From NCBI GenBank assembly GCA_900696645.1, contig CAADGV010000012.1, forward strand, positions 62,001-126,000: 64,000 nucleotides of DNA, read 5' to 3'. The DNA is from an uncultured Chlorobiota bacterium (GTDB lineage Bacteria; Bacteroidota; Ignavibacteria; UBA10030; UBA6906). Both the position numbers and the translations under genes were made by a program. Under the pieces are notes generated by a model. It made no database searches and was not told the DNA's origin. It saw nothing but the letters and a program-made list of their open reading frames with translations. Positions 47,033 to 57,645 of the stretch are shown piece by piece. Within the stretch, counting starts at the first letter, position 1. Every line of letters starts with the position of its first letter.

Positions 47033-48580
47033 TCAACGCATCAGCAGAATCTTCTTTGTTGCACTCAAATCCCCCGCCTGCAATCTGTACATATACACCC
47101 CGCTTGCAAAACCGTCCGCATTGAACTTCACCGACTTGAACCCTGGAACCTGAACCTCATCCGCCAATGTCGCGACCTCCCGGCCCAGTACGTCAAACAC
47201 CTTAAGCGTAACATGGCCACCTGTCGGAAGTTGATAGCTGATGGTTGTTGTCGGATTGAACGGATTCGGATAATTCTGGTGGAGAACAAATGCCTCCGGC
47301 ACAGTCGGTTCTGGATTCACAGATGTCAATTGAAGAAACGGCGAGTAGAAAACTGTGCCGAACGCCGCGCTATCAGGCCGGTGGTAGATCCAGCTCTCAA
47401 TCACCAGAGAATCGTTCGACCCCCAGTAGTTGTTTTGGGCGGCAATATCCTGTGTGCCGTTGTTGTAGAGTTGGTAGATCGTGCCGCCGTTATTGTTGTT
47501 GTCGAACCTATTCTTGCCGTCGTCCGTTGTGTCGGCATTGCTGAGGTCGCCAACCACGGGTTTCGGCGAATTGTTGAGTCCGGCAGAAGAAACAATTGTG
47601 ATACCCCAATAGTTGTTCTTCAGGATATTTCCTGTGATAATCGGAGAGTTGGATGGCCCGCCCGTCTGAACCGTGATGCCGCTACCCGAGACAAGCGGAT
47701 CGGGATTGATGCGATTGTTCTCGATACGATTGTAGCGGATGAGCGGACGTAACGTTCCCCCGGCACTCAATCCCTGTACAACAATACCAAAACTATTGTT
47801 GTGAAGGTAGTTGTGCTCGACTATCGCATTGCACACGTCGCTGCTGGTAAGAGTCACAAGGCTGATTGCTCCCGCCCGAAAATAACTTCCATTGTAGATT
47901 TCGTTTCCGCGAATAACCGGGTTGTTCGTCCCCTGCCCCCCGATGGCGATAGCGTTTCTCGCTCCGGTGTTCTGGTAGTTGTTGTACCGGAATAGATTGT
48001 CTTCAATGAGGGGCGACGAGTTGACATTGGCGGTAATCGCGGATTGGCGATTGTATTCAAACACGCAATCCCTGATCGTCGGACTCGCTTCAAAACAACG
48101 AATGGCGTTCGTGCTGTTTTTAGTGAACAGGGAATGGGAAATGGTCGGGTTTGCATTGAAGCAGTACACCGCGTCCACAGCATTCATGATTCTGCAATAG
48201 GAGATCACACAGAGAGAATCAACTGCCGTATCATCAAACCGGAAGCCGCGATACCAGCCTGCGCTGTCAACACTTCCTTTCATGACGATTGAATCTGTTG
48301 CAGTTCCGATGGCACGCAACACACCGAAAACCGTGAATCCTTTTCCCGCACCTTGGGTCACAGTAATACTTGATCCCGGCAAAATGGTCAGCCTGTCATT
48401 TGCTGCAATTGTAATCGTATCCGTCATCGTGTAGTCGGGAAATGTTCCCGTCAGAGTACCGCCGGAGAACGCGACAAGACTGTCGAGATTCCACTGCACA
48501 CCTGTGTTAGGCGTTGTGTAGCCCGCGAAGGCGTGGACAGTCATGATCGAAACAAACACAGTGAAAATAGTCCTTAGCAT
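47033..48580 (-). CDS. Right-handed beta-helix protein with T9SS sorting domain
   Basis: A 515-residue exported protein. A signal peptide (residues 1-19, ending AFA) is followed by repeated units of the NosD/pectate-lyase-like helix (SHSLFTKNSTNAIRCFEAS; NRIENNRINPDP; GNILKNNYWGITI). The last 90 residues (NYPNPFNPTTTISYQL ... ILLMR) are the type A sorting domain. Such proteins bind or cut polysaccharide, but no catalytic residue is clear here. The start ATG 48580 begins the signal peptide; no strong ribosome site is present. A longer frame to 48727 overlaps the next gene and is rejected. Confidence 0.82.
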   Translation of the reverse strand: MLRTIFTVFVSIMTVHAFAGYTTPNTGVQWNLDSLVAFSGGTLTGTFPDYTMTDTITIAANDRLTILPGSSITVTQGAGKGFTVFGVLRAIGTATDSIVMKGSVDSAGWYRGFRFDDTAVDSLCVISYCRIMNAVDAVYCFNANPTISHSLFTKNSTNAIRCFEASPTIRDCVFEYNRQSAITANVNSSPLIEDNLFRYNNYQNTGARNAIAIGGQGTNNPVIRGNEIYNGSYFRAGAISLVTLTSSDVCNAIVEHNYLHNNSFGIVVQGLSAGGTLRPLIRYNRIENNRINPDPLVSGSGITVQTGGPSNSPIITGNILKNNYWGITIVSSAGLNNSPKPVVGDLSNADTTDDGKNRFDNNNNGGTIYQLYNNGTQDIAAQNNYWGSNDSLVIESWIYHRPDSAAFGTVFYSPFLQLTSVNPEPTVPEAFVLHQNYPNPFNPTTTISYQLPTGGHVTLKVFDVLGREVATLADEVQVPGFKSVKFNADGFASGVYMYRLQAGDLSATKKILLMR

Positions 48581-48656
48581 AGGGGAGTTCTTTCGAAATA
48601 AATGTGACACGATAAAATGTAGGGACTGAGGCAACCAACTGCAACGCTGCAGCACA

Positions 48657-49898
48657 TCAACGGGGTTCAAACAACACCATCGTCTCCATGGTTGCGGTTC
48701 CGGGAAACATGTCGAAGGGCACGGCACGTGCCGGCTTGTATCCGTTCTTTTCCCACCGTTTCAGCTCTTTTGCAATCGAATCAATATCACAGAAAATGTG
48801 CAGCACACGCCGCGGGTGTTTTGCGGCGATACACTCGATGACACCCGCTGAAGGTCCTTTGCGCGGAGGGTCAAGCAGCACGACATCATCCTTTCGGGCG
48901 CCCGACATGATTCTTTCAAGTGATTCGTCGTTGACATCACTCCGTATGAAGCGTACGTTGGAGACCTTCTGCCGCTTTGCATTTGCAATTGCCGATTCAA
49001 CGGACGGAGGCGATAATTCTACTGCAACAACAGAATCCACGCTGCTGGAAAGGCACAGTGCAAACAATCCGTATCCGCAATACAAATCGAACAGCGTTGA
49101 CTCCTTGGTCGGTTGCAGAAGTTGCTCCGCCGTTTGAATCATCTTCTCGAGAATCGCCTGATTGATCTGTGAGAAGGAAAGCGGTGAAAACAAGAAACTT
49201 CTTCCCATTGTCCGGTGGAAGATTTCCGATTTACCGAACAGCTTCTTGAATTTCGGCCGTGAGTCCGGGCTTTTCGATCCTAGATAGTACCCCGGACTTG
49301 AGCTGTCCTCATATATAAAAACGCCGATGATGCTCACGTTTTTTTTGGTGAGAGATTTCGAAAGCGTGTTGGCGGCGTGAATTGCTTCGGGAGAGATATC
49401 ATTCACATTGAAAATGACAGTCTGCTCCGAGTAGTTGCCTTTGATCACAACATGATTCAGCACCTTCGCAAGTTTCTTCGCATACGGTTTGGAAATACTC
49501 TCCTGAATCTGCTTGTAAATTATGCTATGTGCGGACGGTTCGATGGCGCATCGCATAACAGGAAACGGTTTCAGTTCACCTTCTTCATTCGGGCTGATTA
49601 GCCCGAGCCGTACAGAATCCCGAAACGAGAACATACGACGTTTCGTTGTGGTCCGGTAGTCCCTGCCGAGCGGAGAGCGAACGAGCGACTCAAGCCGGCA
49701 TGAAACCCTCAGCCCCTTCCAGAATTTCTGCAATGCCTCATTCTTCAATGCGGCTTCTGCATCGTACTCCAGATTCACGGCATGACAAAGCCGGCATCGT
49801 TGCCCGGTTGGAGTCTGACACTCGCCTTCGTCAAGTCGGCGGGGAGAAAGCTGTGCTGCTGTAATGGTTGAGGAGAGAACCTCTTCAAATGGCTGCAT
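48657..49898 (-). CDS. RNA m5U methyltransferase (RlmD/TrmA family)
   Basis: A 413-residue SAM-dependent methyltransferase that makes m5U in 23S rRNA or tRNA. The Cys-rich patch CQTPTGQRCRLC near residues 27-38 may bind an iron-sulfur cluster. The SAM core has DLYCGYGLFALCLSS, and the catalytic site is in HIFCDIDSIAKEL (nucleophilic Cys) after LLDPPRKGPS. The order RlmD/TrmA-like cannot be resolved. It is 50 nt from the aminotransferase stop. Confidence 0.85.
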   Translation of the reverse strand: MQPFEEVLSSTITAAQLSPRRLDEGECQTPTGQRCRLCHAVNLEYDAEAALKNEALQKFWKGLRVSCRLESLVRSPLGRDYRTTTKRRMFSFRDSVRLGLISPNEEGELKPFPVMRCAIEPSAHSIIYKQIQESISKPYAKKLAKVLNHVVIKGNYSEQTVIFNVNDISPEAIHAANTLSKSLTKKNVSIIGVFIYEDSSSPGYYLGSKSPDSRPKFKKLFGKSEIFHRTMGRSFLFSPLSFSQINQAILEKMIQTAEQLLQPTKESTLFDLYCGYGLFALCLSSSVDSVVAVELSPPSVESAIANAKRQKVSNVRFIRSDVNDESLERIMSGARKDDVVLLDPPRKGPSAGVIECIAAKHPRRVLHIFCDIDSIAKELKRWEKNGYKPARAVPFDMFPGTATMETMVLFEPR

Positions 49899-49948
49899 GA
49901 ACTCTTTCGATGCGGAGACGGAGACTGCTGCGTCTCAACAGGTGCACA

Positions 49949-51262
49949 TCAATGGGAAAGTTGGTGAAGTGATTTTTCCAGCCGGGGCAGCATCTCCCGA
50001 ATCTCGGCTAACGAGACTGCTCCGACGGAAAGTCTGAACCATCCCGAATCTTCATTCATTCCGAACGCCTGGAACGGAACAATCGCCAGTCCCGCCTGAT
50101 GCAGCAGGTAGCGGCGGATGTCTTCGTTTGTACGAAGGGCGTCGCCCGATGGCGTCTTTCTTCCGTTCAACGCGAAACGGGCCGTCAAATAGATAGCGCC
50201 CATCGGCGTAATCGCATCGACGGGCAAGCCCTGCTTGCGTAGCGACAGAATGCCCTTGTACAACGCGTCGAGTCGCGATTGAAGTCCTGCCTTCATTTTC
50301 TTGTGATATGCTTTGACCTGGTCGGTGGCGCTCAGGAGTTTGGCAACGGCAACCTGTTCGGCACGCGGCGCCCACGCCCCCACATGCCCGATAATACTCG
50401 ACATTTTCTGAACAATATCCGGCGGACCGACAACCCAGCCGACGCGAACGCCTGTTGCGGCAAACGGTTTTGAAATGCCGTCAACAAAAATCGTGTACGG
50501 CTCCATCTCAGGGCAAAGAGTCACTGGATTGTAGTGCACGGTCGAGCCGAATGTCAGCATCCAGTACACCTGATCGTACATCACAAACAGCGGTCGCTCG
50601 TCGCGTCCGCGGCGCGCATTCTCCTCCAACACAAGATCGCAGATTTCCTCCAGCGCCCCCTTGCTGAATGCCGTTCCTGTCGGATTCAGCGGAGAGTTGA
50701 GGGCAAGCAATCGTGCTCCACGAATGTGCGGCTCGAGATCTTTTCTTGTCGGGAGAAAAGCTCTTTCGCTGTTGCAGATAACAGGCGCACCCTGTGCCCC
50801 GACCTGATGGCAGTAGTGGTTGTTGTTCCACGAGGGAACCGGATATATGACACGATCTTCCGCGTCAACAACTGCGCGATACGTGCCGTAGATTCCGGGG
50901 CGTGATCCGCCGGTCACCAGCACGGATTCCAAAGGATATTTCAGATCGAGCCATCGTTCGTAGAATGCGAGAATCGATTTTTTCAAGGGCAGCATACCAT
51001 CGGAGGGAGGATAGTTCGTTTCGCCGCGCTTCAACGCCTCTTTGATATTCTCTTCCAGAAATTTCGGGATTTTGAACTCCGCCGGACTGAAATCGCCTAC
51101 TGTTAGATTGCAAATGGTCTTCCCTTCCGCCACCATGGCACGAATATCGGCGGCAATCTTCAGAATCTCAGACCCGATCAATCCCTCAGCCATCGTCGAA
51201 ACCCGACGCGCGGCGCGGTGGGACACGTTTCGCTTCGCCTCAACAAGATGTTCTTTCTGCAT
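49949..51262 (-). CDS. Class I/II PLP-dependent aminotransferase
   Basis: A 437-residue fold-type I aminotransferase. The PLP lysine is in FVDGISKPFAATGVRVGW; NSPLNPTGTAF (substrate carboxylate region), YDQVYWMLTFG and the C-terminal SGWFRLSVG (substrate arginine) are conserved. The donor could be aspartate or an aromatic amino acid; the family cannot be fixed by eye. GAGGGAGA lies about 7 nt before ATG 51262. Confidence 0.88.
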   Translation of the reverse strand: MQKEHLVEAKRNVSHRAARRVSTMAEGLIGSEILKIAADIRAMVAEGKTICNLTVGDFSPAEFKIPKFLEENIKEALKRGETNYPPSDGMLPLKKSILAFYERWLDLKYPLESVLVTGGSRPGIYGTYRAVVDAEDRVIYPVPSWNNNHYCHQVGAQGAPVICNSERAFLPTRKDLEPHIRGARLLALNSPLNPTGTAFSKGALEEICDLVLEENARRGRDERPLFVMYDQVYWMLTFGSTVHYNPVTLCPEMEPYTIFVDGISKPFAATGVRVGWVVGPPDIVQKMSSIIGHVGAWAPRAEQVAVAKLLSATDQVKAYHKKMKAGLQSRLDALYKGILSLRKQGLPVDAITPMGAIYLTARFALNGRKTPSGDALRTNEDIRRYLLHQAGLAIVPFQAFGMNEDSGWFRLSVGAVSLAEIREMLPRLEKSLHQLSH

Positions 51263-51509
51263 AAAGTGTCTCCCTCGTGAACGTTACCTGTGTCTGGAAA
51301 TGAATATAGTGTTTTCATGATGAAGATGGAACGCCGCCAGGAACGTACTGCCGAAAGAGGCATTGCGCGAACGATTGTAGAAACAACAAGGCTCGCACAT
51401 TCTCAGCACAGCATGAGGTAAGCAGAACCTTCCTTAATCTGACAAAAACCTTCTGGCATATACATTGAACTCATGTGAACAAATCGTGCTCTTACGACTG
51501 TCCTGCACT
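51263..51509. promoter_or_regulatory. Divergent gap before the hybrid kinase genes
   Basis: A 247-nt region between the aminotransferase (minus strand) and the first kinase (plus strand). No gene is seen. It should hold both promoters, but I cannot name motifs. Confidence 0.3.
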
Positions 51510-54194
51510 ATGTACATGAAACAACTTAGGGAAATCCGTTCGTCGTACCAATTCAAACTTATAGCTGCATTTGCTGTTCCGTGGCTTGCTGTTGTTGTTT
51601 TCGGGCTTACGTTCTATCCTGAGAAGCAGAAAACATTCAGTACAGAGGCGGCACTCAAGCAGGCACTGACAATGAGTGAAATGCTCGCGTTCTCTGTCGG
51701 CACCGGACTCACGGAAAGCAACTATGAAATGGTTGAACGTGCATTTGAGTGGACAAAAAAGGACAGCAATGTTACGTATGTAACTATCCAGGATGAAGGA
51801 GATAGTTCCATCCTTGCATACAATCCGCGGCAAACATCCGTTGGAAAGAGTTCAAAACTCTTCACCGAAAGGCTTGTTGATATTGGCCAGTCAACCATCA
51901 CTGTGTATACGCCTGTCGCAAATCAGTCTCGTAGATTAGGAACAATCATCCTGGAGTATTCGCTTGATGCCTATCAGCAAGAGATTGCCGACCAGCGCTT
52001 TGTCTCCATGATTGTTAGCAGTATTATCTTCGCGATAGGACTCTATGGCATAGTTCTGCTTGCCCGAGAGGCAGCGAAAGTCCGGCAATACAACAAGGGT
52101 CTGATCAAGGCAACGGCACAGGCAACCGAGCAGGCCAAAATGCTCGAAGTCAAAGCGGTAGAATTGGAACAAGCGCGACAGGCTGCGGAACGGAATGCCA
52201 AACACAAATCGGAATTTCTGGCCAATATGAGCCACGAAATCCGGACGCCGATGAACGGCATTCTCGGCATGACGGAGCTTGCGCTGGATACAAATCTTTC
52301 GGTGGAGCAGAAGACATATCTCGATACCGTGAAGAGTTCGGCGGAGGCGCTTCTGACAATCATCAATGACATTCTCGATTTCTCGAAGATCGAATCCGGC
52401 AAGCTTGAGCTTGAATCCACCGAGTTTGACATCCGGGATACGATCGGGCTTGTGTTGAAGGCGCTTGCTGTTCGAGCACATCAGAAAGATCTCGAACTCG
52501 TCTGCAATATCGCATCCGATGTACCGATGCGCGTAGTCGGCGACCCAGTTCGTATGAATCAGGTTATCACGAATCTTGTGGGCAACGCCATTAAATTCAC
52601 CGAGCGGGGTGAAATCTCACTGAATGTTCATTGCGAGACCCTCGCGGATGATTCTGTCGCTCTCCGTTTTTCCGTTGAGGATACCGGCATTGGCATCCCC
52701 GCCGACAAGATGAAGCGCATCTTCGAGCCGTTTTCGCAAGCAGATCATTCCGTGACGCGAAGGTTCGGCGGAACAGGACTGGGTCTCACCATCTCACAAC
52801 AACTCATAGAGATGATGGGTGGAAAACTCGCGGTAGAAAGCGAGGTCGGCAAGGGAAGCACGTTCCACTTTGCATCACATTTCGGATTGCGGCAACACCA
52901 GCCCGCGCGGTTTGTCGCCCCCGCCGAACTTTCCCTCGAAGGACTTCCGGTGCTGGTTGTGGACGACAATGCCACCTCCCGGTACATCCTTGAAGTAATG
53001 CTCTCCAACTGGCGCATGAAACCGCGGCTCGTTGATGGAGGTCGGGCGGCGCTTGAAGAGATGGATCGAGCCGGAAAGCACGGAACGCCTTTTGCGCTGA
53101 TGTTGCTTGATATCATTATGCCGGAGATGGATGGTTTTGAGCTTGCACAGGAAATGCAACGTCGCGGACTGATGCAGGAAACGCATGTTATCATGCTCTC
53201 ATCATCAACCCAAAAAGGAAATGCCGACCGTTGCAGGGCATTGGGAGTGCATACGTATCTGAAGAAGCCGATCATTCAATCGGAACTGTTCGACGCGATC
53301 ATTGAAACGCTGCATGCACATCCTGCAGTCGTGGCCAACACGGCACACAAAGTCGTAACAAACGGACCGAAGCTTCAACGCCCGCTGCACCTTCTCCTTA
53401 CGGAGGACAATCCCGTCAATCAGATGTTTGCGATTGCCATTCTGGAGAAAAAGGGGCACAAGGTTCGTGTCGCAAACAACGGGCAGGAGGCAATTGACAT
53501 TCTCAAGAAGGAACAATTTGATGCAGTGTTGATGGATATTCAGATGCCGGTGTTGGACGGGTTGGAGGCAACACGCAGGATACGTGCAAGCGAACAGGGC
53601 ACGACCAACCACATTCCAATTATCGCGATGACTGCGCATGCAATGGAACGCGACAGGGAGGAGTGTCTTCAGGTTGGCATGGATAATTACATCTCGAAAC
53701 CTATTCGGACCGAGCATCTGTTTGAGATTCTCGAAGGCATTGCCCCCTCCGCAGAGATGCCGGATGAGCCGCAACCAGCTCACATCGCAGCAGGCCCGAT
53801 GCTGACATTTGAAAAACCTGCACAAGGCACAGACTCTGTCGTTGAGGCCAAATCAATTTTTGATCGTGCAGACGCTCTTGAACAATGTCTCGGTAGCAAT
53901 GAGATGTTGATGCAGTTGGCTCGCGTCTTCCTGCAGAACGCTGATCAGATGATGGCCGCGATCGATACGGCGATCAACGAGCAGGATCCGAAAGCCCTTC
54001 ACCGCACAGCACACACGCTGAAGGGTGCAGTGGGAAATCTTGCAGCCAAAAAGACGTACGAGGCGGCGCTTCAACTCGAACAAATGGGTCGCAACAACAA
54101 TCTGAACGGTGCGGCTGAAGGGTTTGAGCGGCTCCGGCAACACCTCCGGCAGTTGAAACTTCATCTGCAGGAATTCGAGCAGGTTACCGCATAG
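51510..54194 (+). CDS. Hybrid sensor histidine kinase with two receivers and an HPt domain
   Basis: About 894 residues. Two helices (residues ~12-35 and ~165-195) enclose a periplasmic sensor domain; a coiled coil leads to HisKA ([15 protein letters not shown]) and the ATPase ([35 protein letters not shown]). Two receivers follow ([11 protein letters not shown] and [11 protein letters not shown]) and then an HPt domain ([13 protein letters not shown], phospho-His). This is the BarA/RcsC-like phosphorelay type. The ligand and the final response regulator are unknown. The start is given as ATG 51510; TTG 51465 and ATG 51516 are alternatives. It lies 18 nt before the next kinase. Confidence 0.85.
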   Translation: MYMKQLREIRSSYQFKLIAAFAVPWLAVVVFGLTFYPEKQKTFSTEAALKQALTMSEMLAFSVGTGLTESNYEMVERAFEWTKKDSNVTYVTIQDEGDSSILAYNPRQTSVGKSSKLFTERLVDIGQSTITVYTPVANQSRRLGTIILEYSLDAYQQEIADQRFVSMIVSSIIFAIGLYGIVLLAREAAKVRQYNKGLIKATAQATEQAKMLEVKAVELEQARQAAERNAKHKSEFLANMSHEIRTPMNGILGMTELALDTNLSVEQKTYLDTVKSSAEALLTIINDILDFSKIESGKLELESTEFDIRDTIGLVLKALAVRAHQKDLELVCNIASDVPMRVVGDPVRMNQVITNLVGNAIKFTERGEISLNVHCETLADDSVALRFSVEDTGIGIPADKMKRIFEPFSQADHSVTRRFGGTGLGLTISQQLIEMMGGKLAVESEVGKGSTFHFASHFGLRQHQPARFVAPAELSLEGLPVLVVDDNATSRYILEVMLSNWRMKPRLVDGGRAALEEMDRAGKHGTPFALMLLDIIMPEMDGFELAQEMQRRGLMQETHVIMLSSSTQKGNADRCRALGVHTYLKKPIIQSELFDAIIETLHAHPAVVANTAHKVVTNGPKLQRPLHLLLTEDNPVNQMFAIAILEKKGHKVRVANNGQEAIDILKKEQFDAVLMDIQMPVLDGLEATRRIRASEQGTTNHIPIIAMTAHAMERDREECLQVGMDNYISKPIRTEHLFEILEGIAPSAEMPDEPQPAHIAAGPMLTFEKPAQGTDSVVEAKSIFDRADALEQCLGSNEMLMQLARVFLQNADQMMAAIDTAINEQDPKALHRTAHTLKGAVGNLAAKKTYEAALQLEQMGRNNNLNGAAEGFERLRQHLRQLKLHLQEFEQVTA

Positions 54195-54212
54195 TCGACC
54201 AGGAAAAAAAGT

Positions 54213-56357
54213 ATGGCACAAACAGAAAAGACACGAATTCTCATAGCGGAAGATGAGCCAACCCAGGCTCTTAAGCTGCAGTTTGTGCTGCAGCAAAGCG
54301 GTTATGAAGTTGCCGTTGCGGAGAACGGCATGCATGCACTTGAACTGATCAGACAGCAGCCTCCTACTCTTGTCATCAGCGATATCATGATGCCCGTGAT
54401 GCACGGCTATGAACTCTGCAGGGCAATCCGTTCCGATGAATCACTGAAGGATATGCATGTCATACTGCTGACTTCTCATTCTAATCCAACGGACGTGCTC
54501 CACGGATTGGAATCAGGTGCGGACTCGTTCATCACGAAGCCATACAATACAAAGGCTCTCCTTTCCCGAGTTGAACAGATTCTAACTGAAAAAGCAGATA
54601 CCTGTATGAGCGGCATTCGGCCAACTGCCGGTATCATGTTCGAGGGGCAACAATACTGCGTCAATTCTACCCGTCGGCAAATACTCAACTTTTTTGTCTC
54701 GACGTACGAGTCCATGCTGGAGAAGAATGCAGAGTTAGCCAAGGCCCGCGACGAGCTGCAGTCGCTCAGCGAAACCCTCGAGCGAAAAGTGGAAGAACGA
54801 ACCCAGTGGCTGAAAGAGGAAATCAAAGAACGGCAGCGCGTCGAAGAACAGATCAGGGAACAGGCTGCCCTGCTCGACAAAGCGCAGGACGCAATTGCTG
54901 TACACGACCTTGACGGAAACATCGTGTATTGGAACGAGAGTGCAAACCGGATGTATGGCTGGCATGTTGATGAAATTATCGGAAAGAATGCCGAGGAGAT
55001 ACTCTATAAAGAAGTCTCAACCACAACAGCCAACAGCCCGCTCAAGCAAGCCCTCGACAAGGGAGAGTGGAGCGGCGAGCTCAAGCAAACGACCAAAGAC
55101 GGCAGAGACATCACCGTTCAGAGCCGTTGGACACTCGTTCGCGACAACTACGGTGAACCCAAGTCGTTGCTGGTTATCAACTCGGATATCACCGAAAAGA
55201 AACGTCTTGAAGCACAGGTGTTGCGTACGCAACGAATGGAGAGTATCGGCACACTTGCCGGCGGTATTGCACACGACCTGAATAATGTGCTCTCCCCCAT
55301 TCTACTCTCCATAAATCTTCTTGAACGGAAGATCACCGACGAACAAAGCAGGCAGATCCTCAAACTTGTGGAATCCAGCGCACGGCGAGGAGGCGCTCTT
55401 GTAAAACAGGTGTTGACATTTGCCCGCGGATTTGAGGGCGAACGAACGCTGATGGCAGTCTCACACATCATCAAAGAGCTGCAGGCATTTGCCACACAAT
55501 CATTTCCGAAAACAGTTGAACTCAAAACCGCCTGGAAAAAGAATTTGTGGAATATTCATGGTGACCCGACGCAGATCCATCAGGTGTTGCTCAATCTCTG
55601 CGTGAATGCCCGCGATGCCATGCCCCATGGCGGTAGCGTCAGTATCTCGGCTGAGAACACAACGCTTGACCGGAACTATGCCGCCATGAATTCCGAGGCA
55701 AAACCGGGGCCCTATGTTCTGCTGAAAGTGAAGGATACAGGAACCGGCATTCCGCCCGAAATACTGGAGAGGATCTTTGAACCGTTCTTCACAACAAAGG
55801 AAGTCGGTAAAGGAACGGGAATCGGATTGTCGACACTCCACGCAATTGTGAAGGGACACGGCGGGTTTGTGACAATTCAAACGGAAGTGGGCAAAGGAAC
55901 AGAATTTTCTGTTTACCTTCCTGCGGTTGAATCAACAGCAGCCGAAACCGGTGATTCGCAAGAGAAACAAATCCCCGATGGCCTGGGTGAACTTGTGCTC
56001 GTCGCAGAGGACGAGCCCGCAATCCGCGAGATTACGAAAGATTCGTTGGAGCGGCATGGTTACAGAACAGTGATCGCCACAGACGGCATTGAGGCGCTTT
56101 CACTTTATCTCCAACACAAGGATGAAATCAAGTTGGTGGTTTTGGATATGATCATGCCGTATATGGACGGACCGTCGACGATTCGTGCACTTGAGAAGAT
56201 GAACGCCAACGTCAAGGTACTTGCGGTAAGCGGTTCGACGGAGAAATTCAAGCTTGCGGAAGCTGCCGCGCAGAAGCCCATCCGATTTCTGCCGAAACCA
56301 TACACAACGGATAAGTTGTTGAGCGTGATGGATGAAGTGCTGCACGAAGCCGCTTAG
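54213..56357 (+). CDS. Cytoplasmic REC-PAS-histidine kinase-REC protein
   Basis: 714 residues and no membrane helix. Order: receiver (ISDIMMPVMHGYEL, residues 8-125), a coiled coil (about 165-210), PAS (about 220-335; VYWNESANRMYGW), HisKA (TLAGGIAHDLNNVLSPI, His in AHDLNN), ATPase (NLCVNARDAMPHGG; FFTTKEVGKGTGIGLST), and a second receiver (LDMIMPYMDG, residues 590-710). The AGGA lies 9 nt before ATG 54213. It probably takes phosphate from or acts with the membrane hybrid kinase encoded 18 nt upstream. No DNA-binding output domain is seen. Confidence 0.87.
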   Translation: MAQTEKTRILIAEDEPTQALKLQFVLQQSGYEVAVAENGMHALELIRQQPPTLVISDIMMPVMHGYELCRAIRSDESLKDMHVILLTSHSNPTDVLHGLESGADSFITKPYNTKALLSRVEQILTEKADTCMSGIRPTAGIMFEGQQYCVNSTRRQILNFFVSTYESMLEKNAELAKARDELQSLSETLERKVEERTQWLKEEIKERQRVEEQIREQAALLDKAQDAIAVHDLDGNIVYWNESANRMYGWHVDEIIGKNAEEILYKEVSTTTANSPLKQALDKGEWSGELKQTTKDGRDITVQSRWTLVRDNYGEPKSLLVINSDITEKKRLEAQVLRTQRMESIGTLAGGIAHDLNNVLSPILLSINLLERKITDEQSRQILKLVESSARRGGALVKQVLTFARGFEGERTLMAVSHIIKELQAFATQSFPKTVELKTAWKKNLWNIHGDPTQIHQVLLNLCVNARDAMPHGGSVSISAENTTLDRNYAAMNSEAKPGPYVLLKVKDTGTGIPPEILERIFEPFFTTKEVGKGTGIGLSTLHAIVKGHGGFVTIQTEVGKGTEFSVYLPAVESTAAETGDSQEKQIPDGLGELVLVAEDEPAIREITKDSLERHGYRTVIATDGIEALSLYLQHKDEIKLVVLDMIMPYMDGPSTIRALEKMNANVKVLAVSGSTEKFKLAEAAAQKPIRFLPKPYTTDKLLSVMDEVLHEAA

Positions 56358-56405
56358 GTAGGTTTCTTCTTCCTCAATCGTCTTGTACGTGAGAGGAATG
56401 AGAAC

Positions 56406-56436
56406 GGTGACCGTTAGTGGGGGACTGACGGTCACC
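56406..56436 (+). terminator. Rho-independent terminator of the kinase operon
   Basis: A 9-bp stem GGTGACCGT/ACGGTCACC with an inner AGT/ACT pair around GGGGG, followed by ATTTGTTTTT (56437-56446). It lies 48 nt past the second kinase stop. Confidence 0.82.
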
Positions 56437-56495
56437 ATTTGTTTTTCAAAGCAACAAGAAGCCCCGAACCGGCTCGTTGCCGACGGGGCTCATTG

Positions 56496-56912
56496 CTATC
56501 TCCACACAGCCAGCAAACCTCCCATCAATATCATGCAGAGAAAGTTGTATCCCATGCTGATGAGATACAACCCTGTTTTGCGGAATTCGAACGTAACAGA
56601 TTGATAGGCAGTCGTAACAACCATGCCAATACACAGCATCCCCCCAATTTTCATTCCCTGAAAGAAGGTCTTCGATGCAGTGTAGTGAACAAAATAGTCC
56701 ATCACGTAAGCCAGAACGATGCACATGACAAATGTAACACCGTACATCATGGCCGGATTCGTTGTGGACTTGCGGATTTCCTCCTCCGTTTTCCCCACCA
56801 GCGCCATCCATTGCCGGGCGAACAACAGATTCGAATACCAGAGTCCGCCCAGAATCATCGGGATGATTGCAGCCACGATGATAGCAAGCCAGTTGATACC
56901 TGAATGAGGCAT
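56496..56912 (-). CDS. DUF1761-family membrane protein
   Basis: A 138-residue protein with four helices (IPMILGGLWYSNLLFARQW; GVTFVMCIVLAYVMDYFV; MLCIGMVVTTAYQSVTF; FLCMILMGGLLAV). GLWYSNLLFARQWM is the family signature. The function is unknown. AAGGA lies 8 nt before ATG 56912. Confidence 0.85.
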   Translation of the reverse strand: MPHSGINWLAIIVAAIIPMILGGLWYSNLLFARQWMALVGKTEEEIRKSTTNPAMMYGVTFVMCIVLAYVMDYFVHYTASKTFFQGMKIGGMLCIGMVVTTAYQSVTFEFRKTGLYLISMGYNFLCMILMGGLLAVWR

Positions 56913-56983
56913 AGCAGTATTCCTTTATGTTGTGAGAGATCTGAAACTTCCCATCCACATCCTCTTCACTATTAACGAGAAGA

Positions 56984-57451
56984 TTATCGGCGTCGCGGGC
57001 GGGCTTGCTTCGCTTTTGACTTTGTCGTTTTCTTCTTCTTCGGTGCAGCCTTCTTCTTTGCGGCTTTCTTCCTCGCCGCCTTCTTCGGTTTCGGCGGCTC
57101 GCTTTTCACGATCCCGATCGTGTTGCCGTCCGGATCGCGGAACATCGCCATCGTCACCATACCCGGAATCTCCATCGGCGGCATAACAATGGTTCCACCG
57201 AGGCCAACCGCTTTGTTTAGGGTCTCCTGCAGGTCGGGAACTTCCGCGTAGAATGTAACAGGTGGGGCCGGCTGGCTCGGATCGTTTTGTCCGATGCCGC
57301 CTTGTGCGCCTTTCATGCTGCCTGTGCTGACAAGTCCGTAGTGCATCGGATTGTTCGCGTTGACACTCCAGCCGAACAACTTCGAGTAGAACTCCTGCAA
57401 CTGTTCGGCATTATTGGAATTGATTTCCCAGTGAACGACGGGTGCACCCAT
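56984..57451 (-). CDS. VOC-family protein with a histone H1-like basic tail
   Basis: A 155-residue protein. Residues 1-115 form a glyoxalase/VOC domain (VHWEINSNNAEQLQEFYSKLFGW; FRDPDGNTIGIV, both parts of the fold, the first shown in part). The last 35 residues are almost pure Lys, Ala, Arg and Pro (KPKKAARKKAAKKKAAPKKK, part), as in histone H1 or HupB tails. The tail is in the same frame and not the end of another gene. VOC proteins bind a metal and small substrates; such a tail usually binds DNA or RNA, or polyanions. The combination is unusual. The gene stands alone. Confidence 0.8.
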   Translation of the reverse strand: MGAPVVHWEINSNNAEQLQEFYSKLFGWSVNANNPMHYGLVSTGSMKGAQGGIGQNDPSQPAPPVTFYAEVPDLQETLNKAVGLGGTIVMPPMEIPGMVTMAMFRDPDGNTIGIVKSEPPKPKKAARKKAAKKKAAPKKKKTTKSKAKQARPRRR

Positions 57452-57645
57452 AGCGGTACTCCTTTATTATGTGAGGGGATGTTGGATTATGTGATGATGA
57501 AGAGTGTGAAGTCGAATACGTTTTGTTTGCGTGCGGGTTGCAGATCAGAAATGGCGTCGGTTCGCCGCCGGAATGCTCGTGAGATTATACTAAGAAGGGT
57601 TTAGCGATGCAAGAGTTATTGGGTCATGCTGACAATACCGTTATT

